The notes beneath the pieces were generated by a model that did no database searches, was not told the DNA's origin, and saw only the letters and a program-made list of their open reading frames with translations. Source: Clostridia bacterium (GTDB lineage Bacteria; Bacillota; Clostridia; Oscillospirales; Acutalibacteraceae). From it: a stretch of DNA of 64,000 nt. Every line of letters starts with the position of its first letter. Within the stretch, counting starts at the first letter, position 1. Positions 1-9,067 of this stretch are shown piece by piece. Where the stretch lies: assembly GCA_017437005.1 (NCBI GenBank), contig JAFSBZ010000033.1, forward strand, positions 1-64,000. Direction: 5' to 3'. Made by a program: the position numbers and the translations under genes.

Positions 1-204
1 GCGTTCGTCATCAAGTGACAGTTCTGTGTGCTCCGGAATAACCTTGCTCTTGTTCTAAAGGCGTGATTTTCTCAACATACCGTCCCTCGAGCTTTCCCAC
101 AACGCTAATTATATCATGGTTTCATTTTGTTGTGTGTGATGCCAAATCATGCGGTGTTCTATTGTGTTGAGAGCCATCCTCAAACGAACTCCAACAATTA
201 TTTC
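1..204. other. Left-edge segment without a confident gene
   Basis: No full-length gene is recognisable here. On the minus strand a short open stretch (roughly 116 down to 11) ends in TGA, but it has no convincing start and I do not recognise the product. It may be the tail or remnant of a gene whose remainder was lost. The next certain feature is the promoter at 205. Confidence 0.3.
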
Positions 205-233
205 TTGACATTAATCACCGCTAAAGGTACAAT
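205..233 (+). promoter_or_regulatory. Sigma-A promoter for the vanZ-ispE-spoIIR run
   Basis: TTGACA at 205-210 and TACAAT at 228-233 are separated by exactly 17 bases. The expected transcription start near 240 lies just before the SD-like GGCGGTGA (241-248). This argues for a start codon at 254 rather than the earlier in-frame TTG at 239. Confidence 0.8.
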
Positions 234-253
234 TATCTTTGGCGGTGATTTTT

Positions 254-796
254 TTGAAATCTAAAGTAATTAAGCTTGACCGTTTGTTTGTTGTAAAAAG
301 CATACTTGTATGTCTTTTTTTATTATATACACTTATGATTATTGATTTTACACTTATAAACGATAACTTCGGCAGAAGTATATCAAATATCTTTTTGGCG
401 GATAGTAAACAGGTAAATGAATATTTTGCTAATAAAACCAATATTATACCGTTTGCAACTGTAAGGCTCTTTATAAATGCTTTTAAAGAGGGTAGTCTTA
501 AACCGTATATAGTGCTTGAAAATATATTTGGTAACTTTTTTGTGTTTATGCCATTTGCGTTTTTTGTGCCAAATATTTTTGTTCGCATAAATTCAGCGGT
601 TAAATTTTTATTATTAATATCGTTAACAGTAATTTTTATCGAGGTTTTACAGATTGTGTTTTTAACGGGAAGCGCCGATATTGACGATTTTATTTTAAAC
701 GTTGGCGGCTCGATGGCGGCATACGGCATTCTTAATTTTTCAAAAGTGAAATATGCGATAAATAAATTTTTATTTGGTGAACGCGATGAAACTTAA
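254..796 (+). CDS. VanZ-like family integral membrane protein
   Basis: A small hydrophobic protein of about 180 residues with four to five predicted membrane segments. It has the VanZ-family signatures: an N-proximal NIIPFATV motif, a GNFFVFMPFAF segment, and a late E-x2-Q followed by SADIDDFILNVGG. VanZ-like proteins are linked to glycopeptide or lipoglycopeptide tolerance, but most chromosomal members have no assigned role, so function is inferred from family only. I place the start at TTG 254, after the SD-like GGCGGTGA; an upstream TTG (239) and GTG (245) are in frame but sit at or before the predicted transcription start. Its end overlaps ispE by 11 bases, implying translational coupling. 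Confidence 0.8.
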   Translation: MKSKVIKLDRLFVVKSILVCLFLLYTLMIIDFTLINDNFGRSISNIFLADSKQVNEYFANKTNIIPFATVRLFINAFKEGSLKPYIVLENIFGNFFVFMPFAFFVPNIFVRINSAVKFLLLISLTVIFIEVLQIVFLTGSADIDDFILNVGGSMAAYGILNFSKVKYAINKFLFGERDET

Positions 797-1622
797 GGCC
801 TGCGCAAAAATTAATCTTACACTCGATGTTTTAGGTAAAAGAGAAGACGGTTATCATCTTATTGATTCGGTTTTTCAATCGGTATCGCTTTGCGATATTG
901 TGAGTGTTGAAAAAAGTGATGTTATATCGGTTGCTTGTACCGATACTACAATATGCTCGGAATCAAATATCGCTTACAAGGCGGCACAAAAGTTTTTTGA
1001 GCATACGGGTGTTATAGGCGGCGCCAATATAGTAATAGAAAAGCATATTCCATTAGCTTCGGGTATGGGTGGCGGCAGCGCTGATGCGGCAGCTGTTATT
1101 GTAGCGCTTGATAAACTATATAAGACAAATTTATCACAACAGCAGTTGTGTGAGATTGGACTGTTGGTAGGCGCTGACGTTCCGTTTTGTATAGTGGGCG
1201 GTACTGCGCGTGTGGGCGGTATTGGCGAAAAAATGGAAAAGCTTTCCGATATGCCCGATTGTGCAATACTGCTTATAAAACACGGCAAAAAGCTTTCTAC
1301 CGCCGATATGTATAAAAAGGTAGATGCATTCCCACAACAATGCTTTTTTACGTCGACAATGGTTGATGCTATAAACAAAAATAACTTAAATGCCGTTTGC
1401 AATAACGTGTTTAATGCTTTTGCTTCAATTTGTGAAAACAACGAATTAATTAACGACATAAAGCAAACAAATGCCTGTTCGGTGTCGCTTTCGGGCAGTG
1501 GTCCTACTGTTTTTGCAATATATAGTGATATTGCCCATGCTAATGCGGCAAAAACAAAATTAGAACAAAAAGGGTATAGTCCAATTGTTGCCGTACCCTC
1601 CAAAAGTGGAATAATTGAATAA
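786..1622 (+). CDS. ispE: 4-(cytidine 5'-diphospho)-2-C-methyl-D-erythritol kinase
   Basis: IspE phosphorylates CDP-methylerythritol with ATP in the cytosolic MEP route to isoprenoids. The 278-residue protein begins MKLKACAKINLTLDV, the typical IspE N terminus. It carries the GHMP-kinase glycine-rich motif PLASGMGGGSADAAA and the C-terminal SLSGSGPTVFA motif. The ATG at 786 follows GGTGA (776-780) and lies inside the last codons of the VanZ-like gene. An earlier in-frame GTG would add four residues and is less likely. The gene is followed within 10 bases by a hairpin that overlaps the spoIIR ribosome binding site. Confidence 0.95.
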   Translation: MKLKACAKINLTLDVLGKREDGYHLIDSVFQSVSLCDIVSVEKSDVISVACTDTTICSESNIAYKAAQKFFEHTGVIGGANIVIEKHIPLASGMGGGSADAAAVIVALDKLYKTNLSQQQLCEIGLLVGADVPFCIVGGTARVGGIGEKMEKLSDMPDCAILLIKHGKKLSTADMYKKVDAFPQQCFFTSTMVDAINKNNLNAVCNNVFNAFASICENNELINDIKQTNACSVSLSGSGPTVFAIYSDIAHANAAKTKLEQKGYSPIVAVPSKSGIIE

Positions 1623-1630
1623 AAAATATA

Positions 1631-1667
1631 CTTCTGTCAATATTGTGTATATAAACATTGACAGGAG
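1631..1667 (+). promoter_or_regulatory. Hairpin occluding the spoIIR ribosome binding site
   Basis: CTTCTGTCAAT (1631-1641) and ATTGACAGGAG (1657-1667) form an 11-bp stem with one G-T wobble and a 15-base loop. The whole Shine-Dalgarno AGGAG (1663-1667) lies in the 3' arm, seven bases before the spoIIR ATG. A short T-rich stretch follows, so the element could be a weak terminator for ispE, a translational brake on spoIIR, or both. Confidence 0.6.
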
Positions 1668-1674
1668 TATTTTT

Positions 1675-2298
1675 ATGAAAAAGCCAATTAGAAAAAATAT
1701 TGAACTTGGGGTATTGTTTGGGCTTGTGTGCGCTATAATGTTAAGCTTTGCTCGATTTGAGGTGCGCTGTGATGAATTGCGTCAGGGAGTGCTTAGATTG
1801 CATATAGTTGCAAACTCTGATAGCGAAGCGGATCAAAATTTAAAGCTTGCTGTTCGAGACGAAATACTTAAAAGCTCGGTCGATATTTTTAAAAACTGTA
1901 ATAATGTTGACCAAGCTATTGCAATAGCAAGCAAAAACATTGAAGCTATAAACACTATAGCCAATAATGTTTTAAAACAAAGTGGCTTTGGGTATGAGGC
2001 GAATGTTTCGGTAGGAAGTAAGTATTTTAACACCAGAGTATATGACGATTTTACATTGCCTGCCGGCAATTATACATCCTTGATTGTAGATTTAGGTGAG
2101 GCAAAGGGTAAAAATTGGTGGTGCGTGGTATTTCCGTGTGTTTGTGTTCCAAGTGCAAGTGATGCAACGCTTACAGATGGTGTTTCGTCTTATGCTGCAG
2201 ACACGGCCGAAAACGCTTCACAGTATAAAATCAGATTTAAAACAGTCGAACTTTATGAGAAATTTAAAAAATATTTGCAAAAAAATGATATTTTTTAA
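1675..2298 (+). CDS. spoIIR: Stage II sporulation protein R
   Basis: SpoIIR is the forespore-made, exported signal that triggers SpoIIGA to activate pro-sigma-E in the mother cell. The 207-residue protein begins with a basic N terminus and a single hydrophobic segment (about residues 11-27), then the conserved LRLHIVANSDSEADQNLKL block and a GNWWCVVFP-like motif (here GKNWWCVVFPCVCV), both diagnostic of the family. The start is ATG 1675, with AGGAG seven bases upstream; in-frame codons from 1615 belong to the spacer. In model species this gene is transcribed by sigma-F; I see no clear sigma-F promoter here. Its RBS lies in a hairpin. Confidence 0.93.
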   Translation: MKKPIRKNIELGVLFGLVCAIMLSFARFEVRCDELRQGVLRLHIVANSDSEADQNLKLAVRDEILKSSVDIFKNCNNVDQAIAIASKNIEAINTIANNVLKQSGFGYEANVSVGSKYFNTRVYDDFTLPAGNYTSLIVDLGEAKGKNWWCVVFPCVCVPSASDATLTDGVSSYAADTAENASQYKIRFKTVELYEKFKKYLQKNDIF

Positions 2299-2307
2299 AA
2301 ATAATGC

Positions 2308-2336
2308 TTGCTTTTTTTTAAGTTATGTGGTAGTAT
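2308..2336 (+). promoter_or_regulatory. Probable promoter of rpmE
   Basis: TTGCTT (2308-2313) and TAGTAT (2331-2336) are 17 bases apart, in the gap after spoIIR. It would uncouple the constitutive ribosomal-protein gene from the sporulation gene upstream. The -10 match is imperfect. Confidence 0.5.
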
Positions 2337-2370
2337 TCTAATGTTACAACGAAAGAAAGGGGTGACAAGG

Positions 2371-2577
2371 ATGAAGGAAGGTTTACATCCTCAGTACGAA
2401 AAGGTAACAATTAAATGTGCTTGTGGTGCCGAATTCGAGACACGCTCAACAAAGAAGGACATCCGTTTGGATATTTGTTCTAAATGTCATCCGTTTTTCA
2501 CTGGTAAGCAGAAGTTGGTAGATACCGGCGGACGTGTTGACAGATTTAAAAAGCGTTTCGGTATGGAAGATAAATAA
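2371..2577 (+). CDS. rpmE: 50S ribosomal protein L31, zinc-binding type
   Basis: Large-subunit ribosomal protein of 68 residues. It starts [16 protein letters not shown] and keeps the CxC (residues 16 and 18) and CxxC (in [10 protein letters not shown]) cysteines of the zinc-containing type, rather than the zinc-free paralogue induced under zinc limitation. The start is ATG 2371 with AAAGGGGTG eight bases upstream; the longer in-frame reading from 2308 runs across the promoter. A rho-independent terminator follows directly, so it looks like a single-gene transcript. Confidence 0.96.
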   Translation: MKEGLHPQYEKVTIKCACGAEFETRSTKKDIRLDICSKCHPFFTGKQKLVDTGGRVDRFKKRFGMEDK

Positions 2578-2591
2578 TTATTACCGCAATT

Positions 2592-2625
2592 CCGCAATCG
2601 GCCTACGGGGTGATTGCGGTTTTTT
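2592..2625 (+). terminator. Rho-independent terminator after rpmE
   Basis: CCGCAATC (2592-2599) pairs with GATTGCGG (2612-2619) around a 12-base loop and is followed by six T residues. Confidence 0.85.
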
Positions 2626-2647
2626 GTTTGGAAAGGCAGGTGTCATA

Positions 2648-3271
2648 ATGCAGGAATACACAACTGTAAGCGGAGAGTTTTCGGCAGAATATATCGAAAA
2701 ACATTCTCGCTTTATTGCGGTTTGCTTTAATTGCGAAACTGAAGCACAGGCAAGCGAAATAATTGCCGCACAAAAAAGCAAGTATTGGGATGCGCGACAT
2801 AATGTGTATGCCTATATTTTGCAGGATGGCACTATGCGTTTTTCGGATGATGGTGAGCCGCACGGCACGGCAGGAATGCCGATACTTGACGTGATAAAGG
2901 GTAGCGGAATTACCAATGTGTTAATTGTGGTTACCCGTTATTTTGGTGGAATACTGCTTGGCACAGGAGGACTTGTACGCGCATACAGTACCAGCGCACG
3001 CGATGCGCTTGCAGGCGCTACAAAGGTTTTAATGTGTGAATGTCAAGAGTACAGGGTAGATTGTGATTACGGTAGTTTTGACCGTCTTACAAGGCTTATA
3101 TCAGATTGTAACGGTATGGTTCAAAGCACCGATTTTACAGATAAGGTTATTGTAAGCGTTATGTTAAAAAAGTGCGAAAGCGAAGCCTTTTTGGAAAAGC
3201 TTTGCGAAACATTTGCATCAAAGCTTAAAGCAAATTTACAAAAAGAAATATTTTTTCCATTTATTTTGTAA
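2648..3271 (+). CDS. YigZ/IMPACT family protein
   Basis: A 207-residue member of the YigZ/IMPACT (UPF0029) family. The N-terminal IMPACT domain is clear from KHSRFIAV, DDGEPHGTAGMPIL and VTRYFGGILLGTGGLVRAY. The C-terminal ferredoxin-like domain (about residues 135-205) is typical of bacterial YigZ. The biochemical role is not settled; eukaryotic IMPACT modulates the translational regulator GCN1. Translation starts at ATG 2648 after AGG-rich sequence at 2633-2640; the earlier in-frame reading crosses the rpmE terminator. The gene sits between rpmE and dgt on the same strand. Confidence 0.9.
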   Translation: MQEYTTVSGEFSAEYIEKHSRFIAVCFNCETEAQASEIIAAQKSKYWDARHNVYAYILQDGTMRFSDDGEPHGTAGMPILDVIKGSGITNVLIVVTRYFGGILLGTGGLVRAYSTSARDALAGATKVLMCECQEYRVDCDYGSFDRLTRLISDCNGMVQSTDFTDKVIVSVMLKKCESEAFLEKLCETFASKLKANLQKEIFFPFIL

Positions 3272-3327
3272 AAAAAAGAGGATTTTTCAAAAAAATATGT
3301 AATATATATTTTAGAAGGAGTGATCTT

Positions 3328-4329
3328 GTGGAAAAAATCCGAGTTTTAACCGAGAACAGAGAAAAGGAATTTTTGTCTCCATATGCTACGCTAAGCACCG
3401 AATCGGTTGGCCGTGAGCGCAAGGAAGAAAAGTGCGAGCTACGTACAGATTTTCAGCGTGACCGTGACCGAGTAATACATTGTAAGGCATTTAGACGTTT
3501 AAAACACAAGACGCAGGTTTTTTTATCTCCCGAATCAGATCATTACCGCACCCGTCTTACGCACACGCTTGAGGTAGCTCAAATAGCGCGTACAATAGCG
3601 CGCGCGCTAAGATTTAACGAGGATCTTACCGAGGCTATCGCGTTAGCGCACGATTTAGGACACACTCCATTTGGACATGCAGGGGAAAGGGCACTTAATT
3701 CGATATATCCAGGTGGCTTTACTCACTTTGCGCAAAGCGTACGTGTTTGCCGTGTGATAGAAAAGGGCGGCAAGGGGCTAAATCTTACACACGAGGTTCT
3801 TGACGGAATTATGCATCATACTCGCGGTGAGTGGCCGCACACCCCCGAGGGTAAAATCGTTCGCTTTAGCGACCGCATCGCCTATATAAATCACGATATA
3901 GATGATGCCATTACAGCAGGTGTTTTTAGTGAAGAAAGCATCCCTCTCGAAATCAGAGAGGTTTTAGGCTTTAAAAAGAGCGAAAGAATAAACACCTTGG
4001 TAAAATCTCTTGTAGAAAACACCGAAAAAGACGATGTTAAGATGGACGAGCGTACTTTAAACGCTTATGAAAACTTGCATAATTTTATGTATGATACGGT
4101 ATATCTTAATCCGGTTGTTAAATTTGAAGAGACCAAGGTTGACGGAATTGTAAACGGAATATATGACTATTTGCTAAAAAATCCCGATAAGCTTGACGAT
4201 GAATACAATATAATCCGTGAGCGCGAGGGTATAGAGCGCGCCGCGGTGGATTATATTTCCGGTATGACCGATCATTTTGCTGTTACAATGTATTCAGATA
4301 TTTATATACCAAAAGAGTGGAAGGTTTAA
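3328..4329 (+). CDS. dgt: Deoxyguanosinetriphosphate triphosphohydrolase-like protein (HD domain)
   Basis: A 333-residue HD-superfamily nucleotide hydrolase related to Dgt, which cleaves dNTPs to the nucleoside and tripolyphosphate. Visible metal-site elements are RTRLTHTLEVAQIA (first His), AHDLGHTPFGHAGE (the HD pair and following His) and a later Asp in NHDIDDA. Length and motifs fit the clostridial Dgt-like type rather than the longer enterobacterial enzyme. It starts at GTG 3328 with AGAAGGAGTG well placed. It precedes dnaG and sigA, a common clostridial arrangement that couples dNTP housekeeping with the replication/transcription initiation cluster. The true substrate is not evident from sequence. 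Confidence 0.9.
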   Translation: MEKIRVLTENREKEFLSPYATLSTESVGRERKEEKCELRTDFQRDRDRVIHCKAFRRLKHKTQVFLSPESDHYRTRLTHTLEVAQIARTIARALRFNEDLTEAIALAHDLGHTPFGHAGERALNSIYPGGFTHFAQSVRVCRVIEKGGKGLNLTHEVLDGIMHHTRGEWPHTPEGKIVRFSDRIAYINHDIDDAITAGVFSEESIPLEIREVLGFKKSERINTLVKSLVENTEKDDVKMDERTLNAYENLHNFMYDTVYLNPVVKFEETKVDGIVNGIYDYLLKNPDKLDDEYNIIREREGIERAAVDYISGMTDHFAVTMYSDIYIPKEWKV

Positions 4330-4394
4330 TCTAAAGGTACGATATTTGGTGCATATATTATGATATTATAAACTAAAGGAAAGGGGAGTGCGAT

Positions 4395-6167
4395 ATGGCA
4401 ATACCAGAGGATATTATAAATGAAATTAAGATGCGAAACGATATAGAAACGGTTATGGCACCGTATGTAGATTTAAAACGTCGCGGTAAAAATTTGGTAG
4501 GCCTTTGTCCGTTTCATAATGAAAAAACCCCCTCCTTTACGGTTTATCCTGAAAACGGATCGTTTTATTGCTTTGGTTGCGGTGTAGGCGGTGATGTTTT
4601 TAGCTTTGTTAGGCAAATAGAAAATCTTGACTACATTGATGCTGTAAAGTTTCTGGCTGAGCGCAGTGGCATAACGCTTCCTCAAGACGGATATGACGAT
4701 TCCATGCAAAAGCTAAAAAATACAGTGTATGAAATAAATCGCGAAACCGCAAAATTTTATCATACATATCTTATGTCACCTGATGGCAAGTGGGCGCTGG
4801 ATTATCTTGTGGGCAGAGGGTTATCGATTTCTACCATAAAGCATTTTGGTCTTGGCGCCGCGCCTGACAGTTGGGATAGCCTTATAAAGCATCTTAAGGG
4901 CTTGGGTTACAGTATTTCCGATATGATACAGGCAAATGTTGTTGCAAAAAGCCAACGCGGAAGTTACTATGACCGATTCCGTAAGCGCGTAATGTTTCCT
5001 ATTATAAATATACGCGGCAAGGTAATTGCCTTTAGCGGACGCGCAATGCCCGGCGAGGATAAAGCGGGCGGTAAGTATGTAAACACAGCCGATACACCTG
5101 TTTATAAAAAGAGTGAAAATCTTTTTGGTATTAATTTTGCTAAAAATCATTGCGATGAGCGTGTGATTTTGGTTGAAGGTAATATGGATGTTATATCGCT
5201 GCATCAAGCAGGCTTTGAAAATGCTGTTGCAGCGTTAGGTACCTCATTTACCGAGGAACAGGCAAAGCTGTTGTCCAGATATACAAAAGAAATAGTACTA
5301 CTAATGGACTCGGATGCGGCTGGTCAAAAAGCGGCAAAGCGAGCGGGTGAAATTTTACAAAATACAGGTCTTGAAATAAGGGTACTATTGCTTCCTGATG
5401 GTAAGGATCCTGATGAATATATTAAAAAGAACGGTGCAGATAAGTTTAAGGCATTGCTTGATGGCGCTGTAAGTGAAATAGAATACAAGCTGCTTACTGC
5501 GGTTCAGGGTATTGATATTAATCAGGATGACGGTAAGCTACAGTATCTTTCCCGTGCGGTGAAAATCATTGCCGAATCAAACGATGTTATGACGCGTGAT
5601 TTGTATATAGGCCGTCTGTCAGATAAATATGGCGTGTCGCGCGCAGCACTTGAAACCAAGGTAGCCGACATACGCAAGGAAAAATTCAAACAACGCCAAA
5701 AGCGTGAAATAGAGCAGGTTGTTCATCCAAAATTTGACCGTACCGACGTTAATCCCGAAAGGCGTTTACATCCGGCAGCAGCGGTGGCAGAAGAAACGGT
5801 TATTGCTATACTGTTTCAGCATCCAAACACCTTTGATGCCACTTACGAGAAGCTAAAGCCCGATGATATGATAACATCACTGAATCGCCGAATATATAAA
5901 CATATATGCGAATGTGCAACCAGCGGCAGAAATCTTGATATATCATATTTTGGGGAGCTGCTTCCACCTGCTGAAATGGGTTACCTTACATCACTTGTTA
6001 ATAGTGAAAAGGGCGATAAAAACGCAGATGCTGTATTAAAGGACAGCATAAAGGTAATATTAGATGAGGGATTATTACGTGATACGCGAAATGTAAAAAA
6101 TATGTCTGTTGACGATTGGGCAGACAATCTACAAAAAATAATTGATGCAAAGAAAAAGGGGAACTAA
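4395..6167 (+). CDS. dnaG: DNA primase
   Basis: DnaG synthesises the RNA primers used by the replication fork. The 590-residue protein has an N-terminal CHC2 zinc finger (Cys38, His41, Cys59, Cys62), a catalytic core, and a TOPRIM domain with VEGNMDVI and LLMDSDAAG as metal-binding motifs. A C-terminal segment (from about 440) is for helicase interaction. ATG 4395 follows AAAGGGGAGTG. The stop lies two bases before the sigA ATG, so dnaG and sigA are certainly cotranscribed, as in the classical macromolecular-synthesis operon, here without rpsU. Confidence 0.97.
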   Translation: MAIPEDIINEIKMRNDIETVMAPYVDLKRRGKNLVGLCPFHNEKTPSFTVYPENGSFYCFGCGVGGDVFSFVRQIENLDYIDAVKFLAERSGITLPQDGYDDSMQKLKNTVYEINRETAKFYHTYLMSPDGKWALDYLVGRGLSISTIKHFGLGAAPDSWDSLIKHLKGLGYSISDMIQANVVAKSQRGSYYDRFRKRVMFPIINIRGKVIAFSGRAMPGEDKAGGKYVNTADTPVYKKSENLFGINFAKNHCDERVILVEGNMDVISLHQAGFENAVAALGTSFTEEQAKLLSRYTKEIVLLMDSDAAGQKAAKRAGEILQNTGLEIRVLLLPDGKDPDEYIKKNGADKFKALLDGAVSEIEYKLLTAVQGIDINQDDGKLQYLSRAVKIIAESNDVMTRDLYIGRLSDKYGVSRAALETKVADIRKEKFKQRQKREIEQVVHPKFDRTDVNPERRLHPAAAVAEETVIAILFQHPNTFDATYEKLKPDDMITSLNRRIYKHICECATSGRNLDISYFGELLPPAEMGYLTSLVNSEKGDKNADAVLKDSIKVILDEGLLRDTRNVKNMSVDDWADNLQKIIDAKKKGN

Positions 6168-6169
6168 AA

Positions 6170-7270
6170 ATGGCAGAAAAAAAGAAACAACTAACAGCCG
6201 AAGAACTTGAACGTCAAGCTGACGAGCTTTTGAAAGAAGCTGAAAAAAAGGAAGAATTGGCTGACGAACTTGAAAATCAGCTTGAGGATGAAGAGCCTAC
6301 CGAGGCTGATCTTAAGCTTGAAGAGGAAAATCTTTTAGATCCTGATATCTTAGAGCGTGACTACGACGAGGAGCCTACCGAGGACGAGCTTAAGCTTGAA
6401 GAGGTTGACATTGATAATCTTGGTGATGACACTGCGCTTGAGAATATGTCACTTGATGATCCGGTTAAGGTATATCTTCGTGAGATAGGTCGTGTGCCGT
6501 TGCTTTCTTCAAAAGAGGAAATTGCGCTTGCAGAAAAAATTGCTGAAGGTGACGAATACGCTAAAAAGCGTCTTACTGAGGCAAACCTACGTCTTGTTGT
6601 AAGTATAGCAAAAAAATATGTTGGACGCGGAATGTATTTTCTCGATCTTATTCAGGAAGGTAACGTTGGTCTTATAAAGGCTGTGGACAAGTTTGACCAT
6701 ACAAAAGGCTTTAAATTTTCAACATATGCTACTTGGTGGATACGTCAGGCGATCACACGTGCGATTGCTGATCAGGCAAGAACCATACGTATTCCGGTTC
6801 ATATGGTAGAGACTATCAATCGTCTTAAAAAGATACAAAGTCAACTCCTTCACGAAAACGGTTACGAACCAACCGAAGAGCTTATTGCCGAAAAAATGGA
6901 GCTTTCGGTTGAGCGTGTGCGTGAGATTATGCGTGTGGCGCAAGAGCCTGTTTCAATGGAAACACCCATAGGCCCCGAGGAGGATTCTCGTCTAATGGAC
7001 TTTATTCGTGACGAGGATGCATTGGCTCCTGACGATGCCGCGCTTAAAACCATCACTAATGAGGATATTGATGCCGTGCTTCGTACTCTTTCTCAGCGTG
7101 AGGAACAGGTAATTCGTTTGCGTTTTGGTCTTAAAGATGGCAGATGCCATACACTCGAAGAGGTTGGCACAGAATTTAAGGTAACACGTGAACGTATCCG
7201 TCAAATAGAGGCCAAGGCGCTTCGCAAGCTTCGTCATCCTGTAAGAAGCAATAAATTTAAGGATAAATAA
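6170..7270 (+). CDS. sigA: Primary sigma factor (sigma-70/SigA)
   Basis: Housekeeping sigma subunit of 366 residues. Region 1.2 ([19 protein letters not shown]), region 2 ([52 protein letters not shown]), region 3 ([11 protein letters not shown]-like block) and region 4 with the HTH ([20 protein letters not shown]) are all intact. Ahead of region 1.2 is an acidic, coiled tail of about 85 residues. It contains a 13-residue direct repeat, [13 protein letters not shown] (40-52) and [13 protein letters not shown] (66-78), instead of an obvious ordered region 1.1. Start ATG 6170, two bases after dnaG. It is the likely reader of the TTGACA/TATAAT promoters listed in this window. Confidence 0.97.
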   Translation: MAEKKKQLTAEELERQADELLKEAEKKEELADELENQLEDEEPTEADLKLEEENLLDPDILERDYDEEPTEDELKLEEVDIDNLGDDTALENMSLDDPVKVYLREIGRVPLLSSKEEIALAEKIAEGDEYAKKRLTEANLRLVVSIAKKYVGRGMYFLDLIQEGNVGLIKAVDKFDHTKGFKFSTYATWWIRQAITRAIADQARTIRIPVHMVETINRLKKIQSQLLHENGYEPTEELIAEKMELSVERVREIMRVAQEPVSMETPIGPEEDSRLMDFIRDEDALAPDDAALKTITNEDIDAVLRTLSQREEQVIRLRFGLKDGRCHTLEEVGTEFKVTRERIRQIEAKALRKLRHPVRSNKFKDK

Positions 7271-7281
7271 GGAATATAAAT

Positions 7282-7530
7282 ATGAAATTCACATATAAAA
7301 CAAACGGCGTTTGTTCACGTAGCATTGATATTGAGGTAGAAGATAACAAAGTAAAAAATGTATCGTTTTTTGGTGGCTGTAACGGTAACCTTAAAGGCAT
7401 CGGAGAGCTTGTAAAGGGTATGAATATTGACGATGTTATTGCAAGACTTGAGGACATTAAATGTGGATTTAAAAACACATCTTGTCCGGCACAACTTGCC
7501 CAAGCGCTTAAACAATATAAAAACGCATAA
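7282..7530 (+). CDS. TSCPD domain protein (TIGR03905 type)
   Basis: An 82-residue protein with four conserved cysteines: GVCSRS, GGCNGN, KCGFKN and the terminal TSCPAQLAQAL motif that names the family. The same domain occurs at the C terminus of some B12-dependent ribonucleotide reductases, and the stand-alone form is common in clostridia; its job is unknown. The TSCP cysteine cluster suggests metal or redox chemistry. It starts at ATG 7282 with AAGGAA upstream, 11 bases after sigA, and ends at a strong terminator, so it is the last gene of the dgt-dnaG-sigA run. Confidence 0.85.
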   Translation: MKFTYKTNGVCSRSIDIEVEDNKVKNVSFFGGCNGNLKGIGELVKGMNIDDVIARLEDIKCGFKNTSCPAQLAQALKQYKNA

Positions 7531-7535
7531 AAAAG

Positions 7536-7571
7536 TCCCATTGAAACATTAATGTTTCAATGGGATTTTTT
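7536..7571. terminator. Bidirectional terminator between TSCPD gene and permease
   Basis: TCCCATTGAAACATT (7536-7550) is the exact inverse of 7551-7565, followed by T6; runs of A before the stem give a T-tract on the other strand. It serves the two convergent genes. The core TTGAAACAT is shared with the hairpin at 9137-9162. Confidence 0.9.
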
Positions 7572-7585
7572 GTAGCTTGTAATTT

Positions 7586-8941
7586 TTAGATTAATGCTAA
7601 TAATACAAAGTTAAGTATAAAGAGCGCTGTGCAAATCCACAAAATAGGATTAATTTCCTTTGCCTTGCCTTTGCATACCTTAACAATTGTGTAGAAGATA
7701 AATCCTGCTGCTATACCGTAAGAAATGCTATAGCAAAGTGCCATAAATATACCGGCAAAGAATGCTGGAACCGCTTCGTCAAGGTCGCTCCAATCAATAT
7801 CCTTGAAAGATGACATCATCATAATACCAACAACTACAAGAGCAGGTGCAGTTGCTGCTGACGGAACCGCGCTGACAAAGGTTGCAAAGAAAGCTGAAAT
7901 TGCAAAGCAGATAGCCGTTACAACAGAGGTAAGACCTGTACGTCCGCCGGCGCCAATGCCCGCCGCACTTTCAACAAATGTGGTTGTATTAGATGTACCA
8001 AATAATGCACCAATAGATGTAGCGGTTGCATCGGCAAACAGCGCTTTATCCATTTTTGATTTAAAGCCTGCGCCGCTTTCCATTGCTTTTTCATCTTCTT
8101 CAGAGAAAATACCTGTTCGACGACCTGTACCAATAAATGTACCGATTGTATCAAATGTATCAGAAATACTAAACGAGAAGATAGTAATAAGAACCAGGGG
8201 AAGCTTTGTAACATCGGTAAATAGGCTTGTGATTCCGCCCTCTTTAAAGATAGCAAGAAATGTAGTTGGAAGCTGTGCGCATGATTCGGTAAAGCTGATT
8301 GTATCGCCAAGTGTTGTAACACCAAATGGAATACCAATGATTGTTGTAGCGGCAATTGCAATCAAAATTGCGCCTTTAACCTTAAGAATAAGAAGAATAA
8401 CAACTAGGGCTAAACCTATAAGGAACACCCAAAAGGTAGGTTGGTTCAGGGTGGGAAGAGCAGGAACACCGGCACTAAAATCTACCATACCTACGTTAAG
8501 GAAGCCAATGTATGCTACAAAAATACCAATACCGCCGCCAATTGCATGCTGAAGGCTTAAAGGTATTGCTTTTATTATGTATTTACGAACCTTGGTAACA
8601 GTAATCAAAATATTAAGAATACCGCAAATAAATACCATAGAAAGCGCTTGTTGCCAAGTAAACTTTAATGTAAAGCACACGGTATAAACAAAGAACGCAT
8701 TAAGACCCATACCCGGAGCCTGAGCATAAGGAACATTAGCAACAAGACCCATTACAAGTGTTCCTACAATTGCAGAAATGATGGTTGCAAGAAATACTGC
8801 TCCCCATTCCATACCCGACTGTGAAAGAATGCCGGGGTTAACAATAATAATGTATGACATAGCAAAAAATGTTGTCAAACCCGCCATAATTTCGGTTGAT
8901 ACAGAAGTACCATTTTCTTTTAGATGAAATAATTTTTCCAT
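7586..8941 (-). CDS. NCS2 family nucleobase permease (hypoxanthine/guanine/uracil type)
   Basis: A 451-residue, 12-13-segment transporter of the AzgA-like branch of NCS2. It carries the QAPGMGLNAFFVYTVCF motif, PLSLQHAIGGGIGIFVAYIG and a C-terminal GTSNTTTFVESAAGIGAGGRTG block, typical of PbuG/PbuO and AdeP-type purine permeases. It would import purine bases by proton symport. The ATG at 8941 follows AAAGGGG; a longer in-frame start upstream has no SD. The leader is only about 25 bases, so no purine riboswitch precedes it. It is a single-gene unit between a promoter at 8972-9000 and the terminator at 7536-7565. Confidence 0.93.
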   Translation of the reverse strand: MEKLFHLKENGTSVSTEIMAGLTTFFAMSYIIIVNPGILSQSGMEWGAVFLATIISAIVGTLVMGLVANVPYAQAPGMGLNAFFVYTVCFTLKFTWQQALSMVFICGILNILITVTKVRKYIIKAIPLSLQHAIGGGIGIFVAYIGFLNVGMVDFSAGVPALPTLNQPTFWVFLIGLALVVILLILKVKGAILIAIAATTIIGIPFGVTTLGDTISFTESCAQLPTTFLAIFKEGGITSLFTDVTKLPLVLITIFSFSISDTFDTIGTFIGTGRRTGIFSEEDEKAMESGAGFKSKMDKALFADATATSIGALFGTSNTTTFVESAAGIGAGGRTGLTSVVTAICFAISAFFATFVSAVPSAATAPALVVVGIMMMSSFKDIDWSDLDEAVPAFFAGIFMALCYSISYGIAAGFIFYTIVKVCKGKAKEINPILWICTALFILNFVLLALI

Positions 8942-8971
8942 AAAAAGACCCCTTTCAAATTTAATGCACAC

Positions 8972-9000
8972 ATTATATCACATTGTTTTTTACTTTTCAA
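8972..9000 (-). promoter_or_regulatory. Promoter of the NCS2 permease
   Basis: On the minus strand TTGAAA (9000-8995) and TATAAT (8977-8972) are 17 bases apart, about 30 bases from the start codon. Confidence 0.8.
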
Positions 9001-9067
9001 CATTTTGTGGCATTTTTTAGGTTTTAGGTATATATTGTGTTTTGCAGTAAAATTAATGAAAAAATTA

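Noticed and set aside
211-729. 172-residue minus-strand ORF opposite the VanZ-like gene
   Set aside because: No promoter or SD; the plus strand has a consensus promoter and VanZ motifs.
974-1603. 209-residue minus-strand ORF opposite ispE
   Set aside because: Shadow of a conserved GHMP kinase; no start signals.
7803-8552. 249-residue plus-strand ORF antisense to the permease
   Set aside because: No RBS, repetitive valine/proline-rich product, entirely within a well-supported permease gene on the other strand.
8942-9060. Possible purine riboswitch ahead of the nucleobase permease
   Set aside because: The promoter leaves a leader of about 25 bases, too short, and no purine-aptamer core motif is visible.
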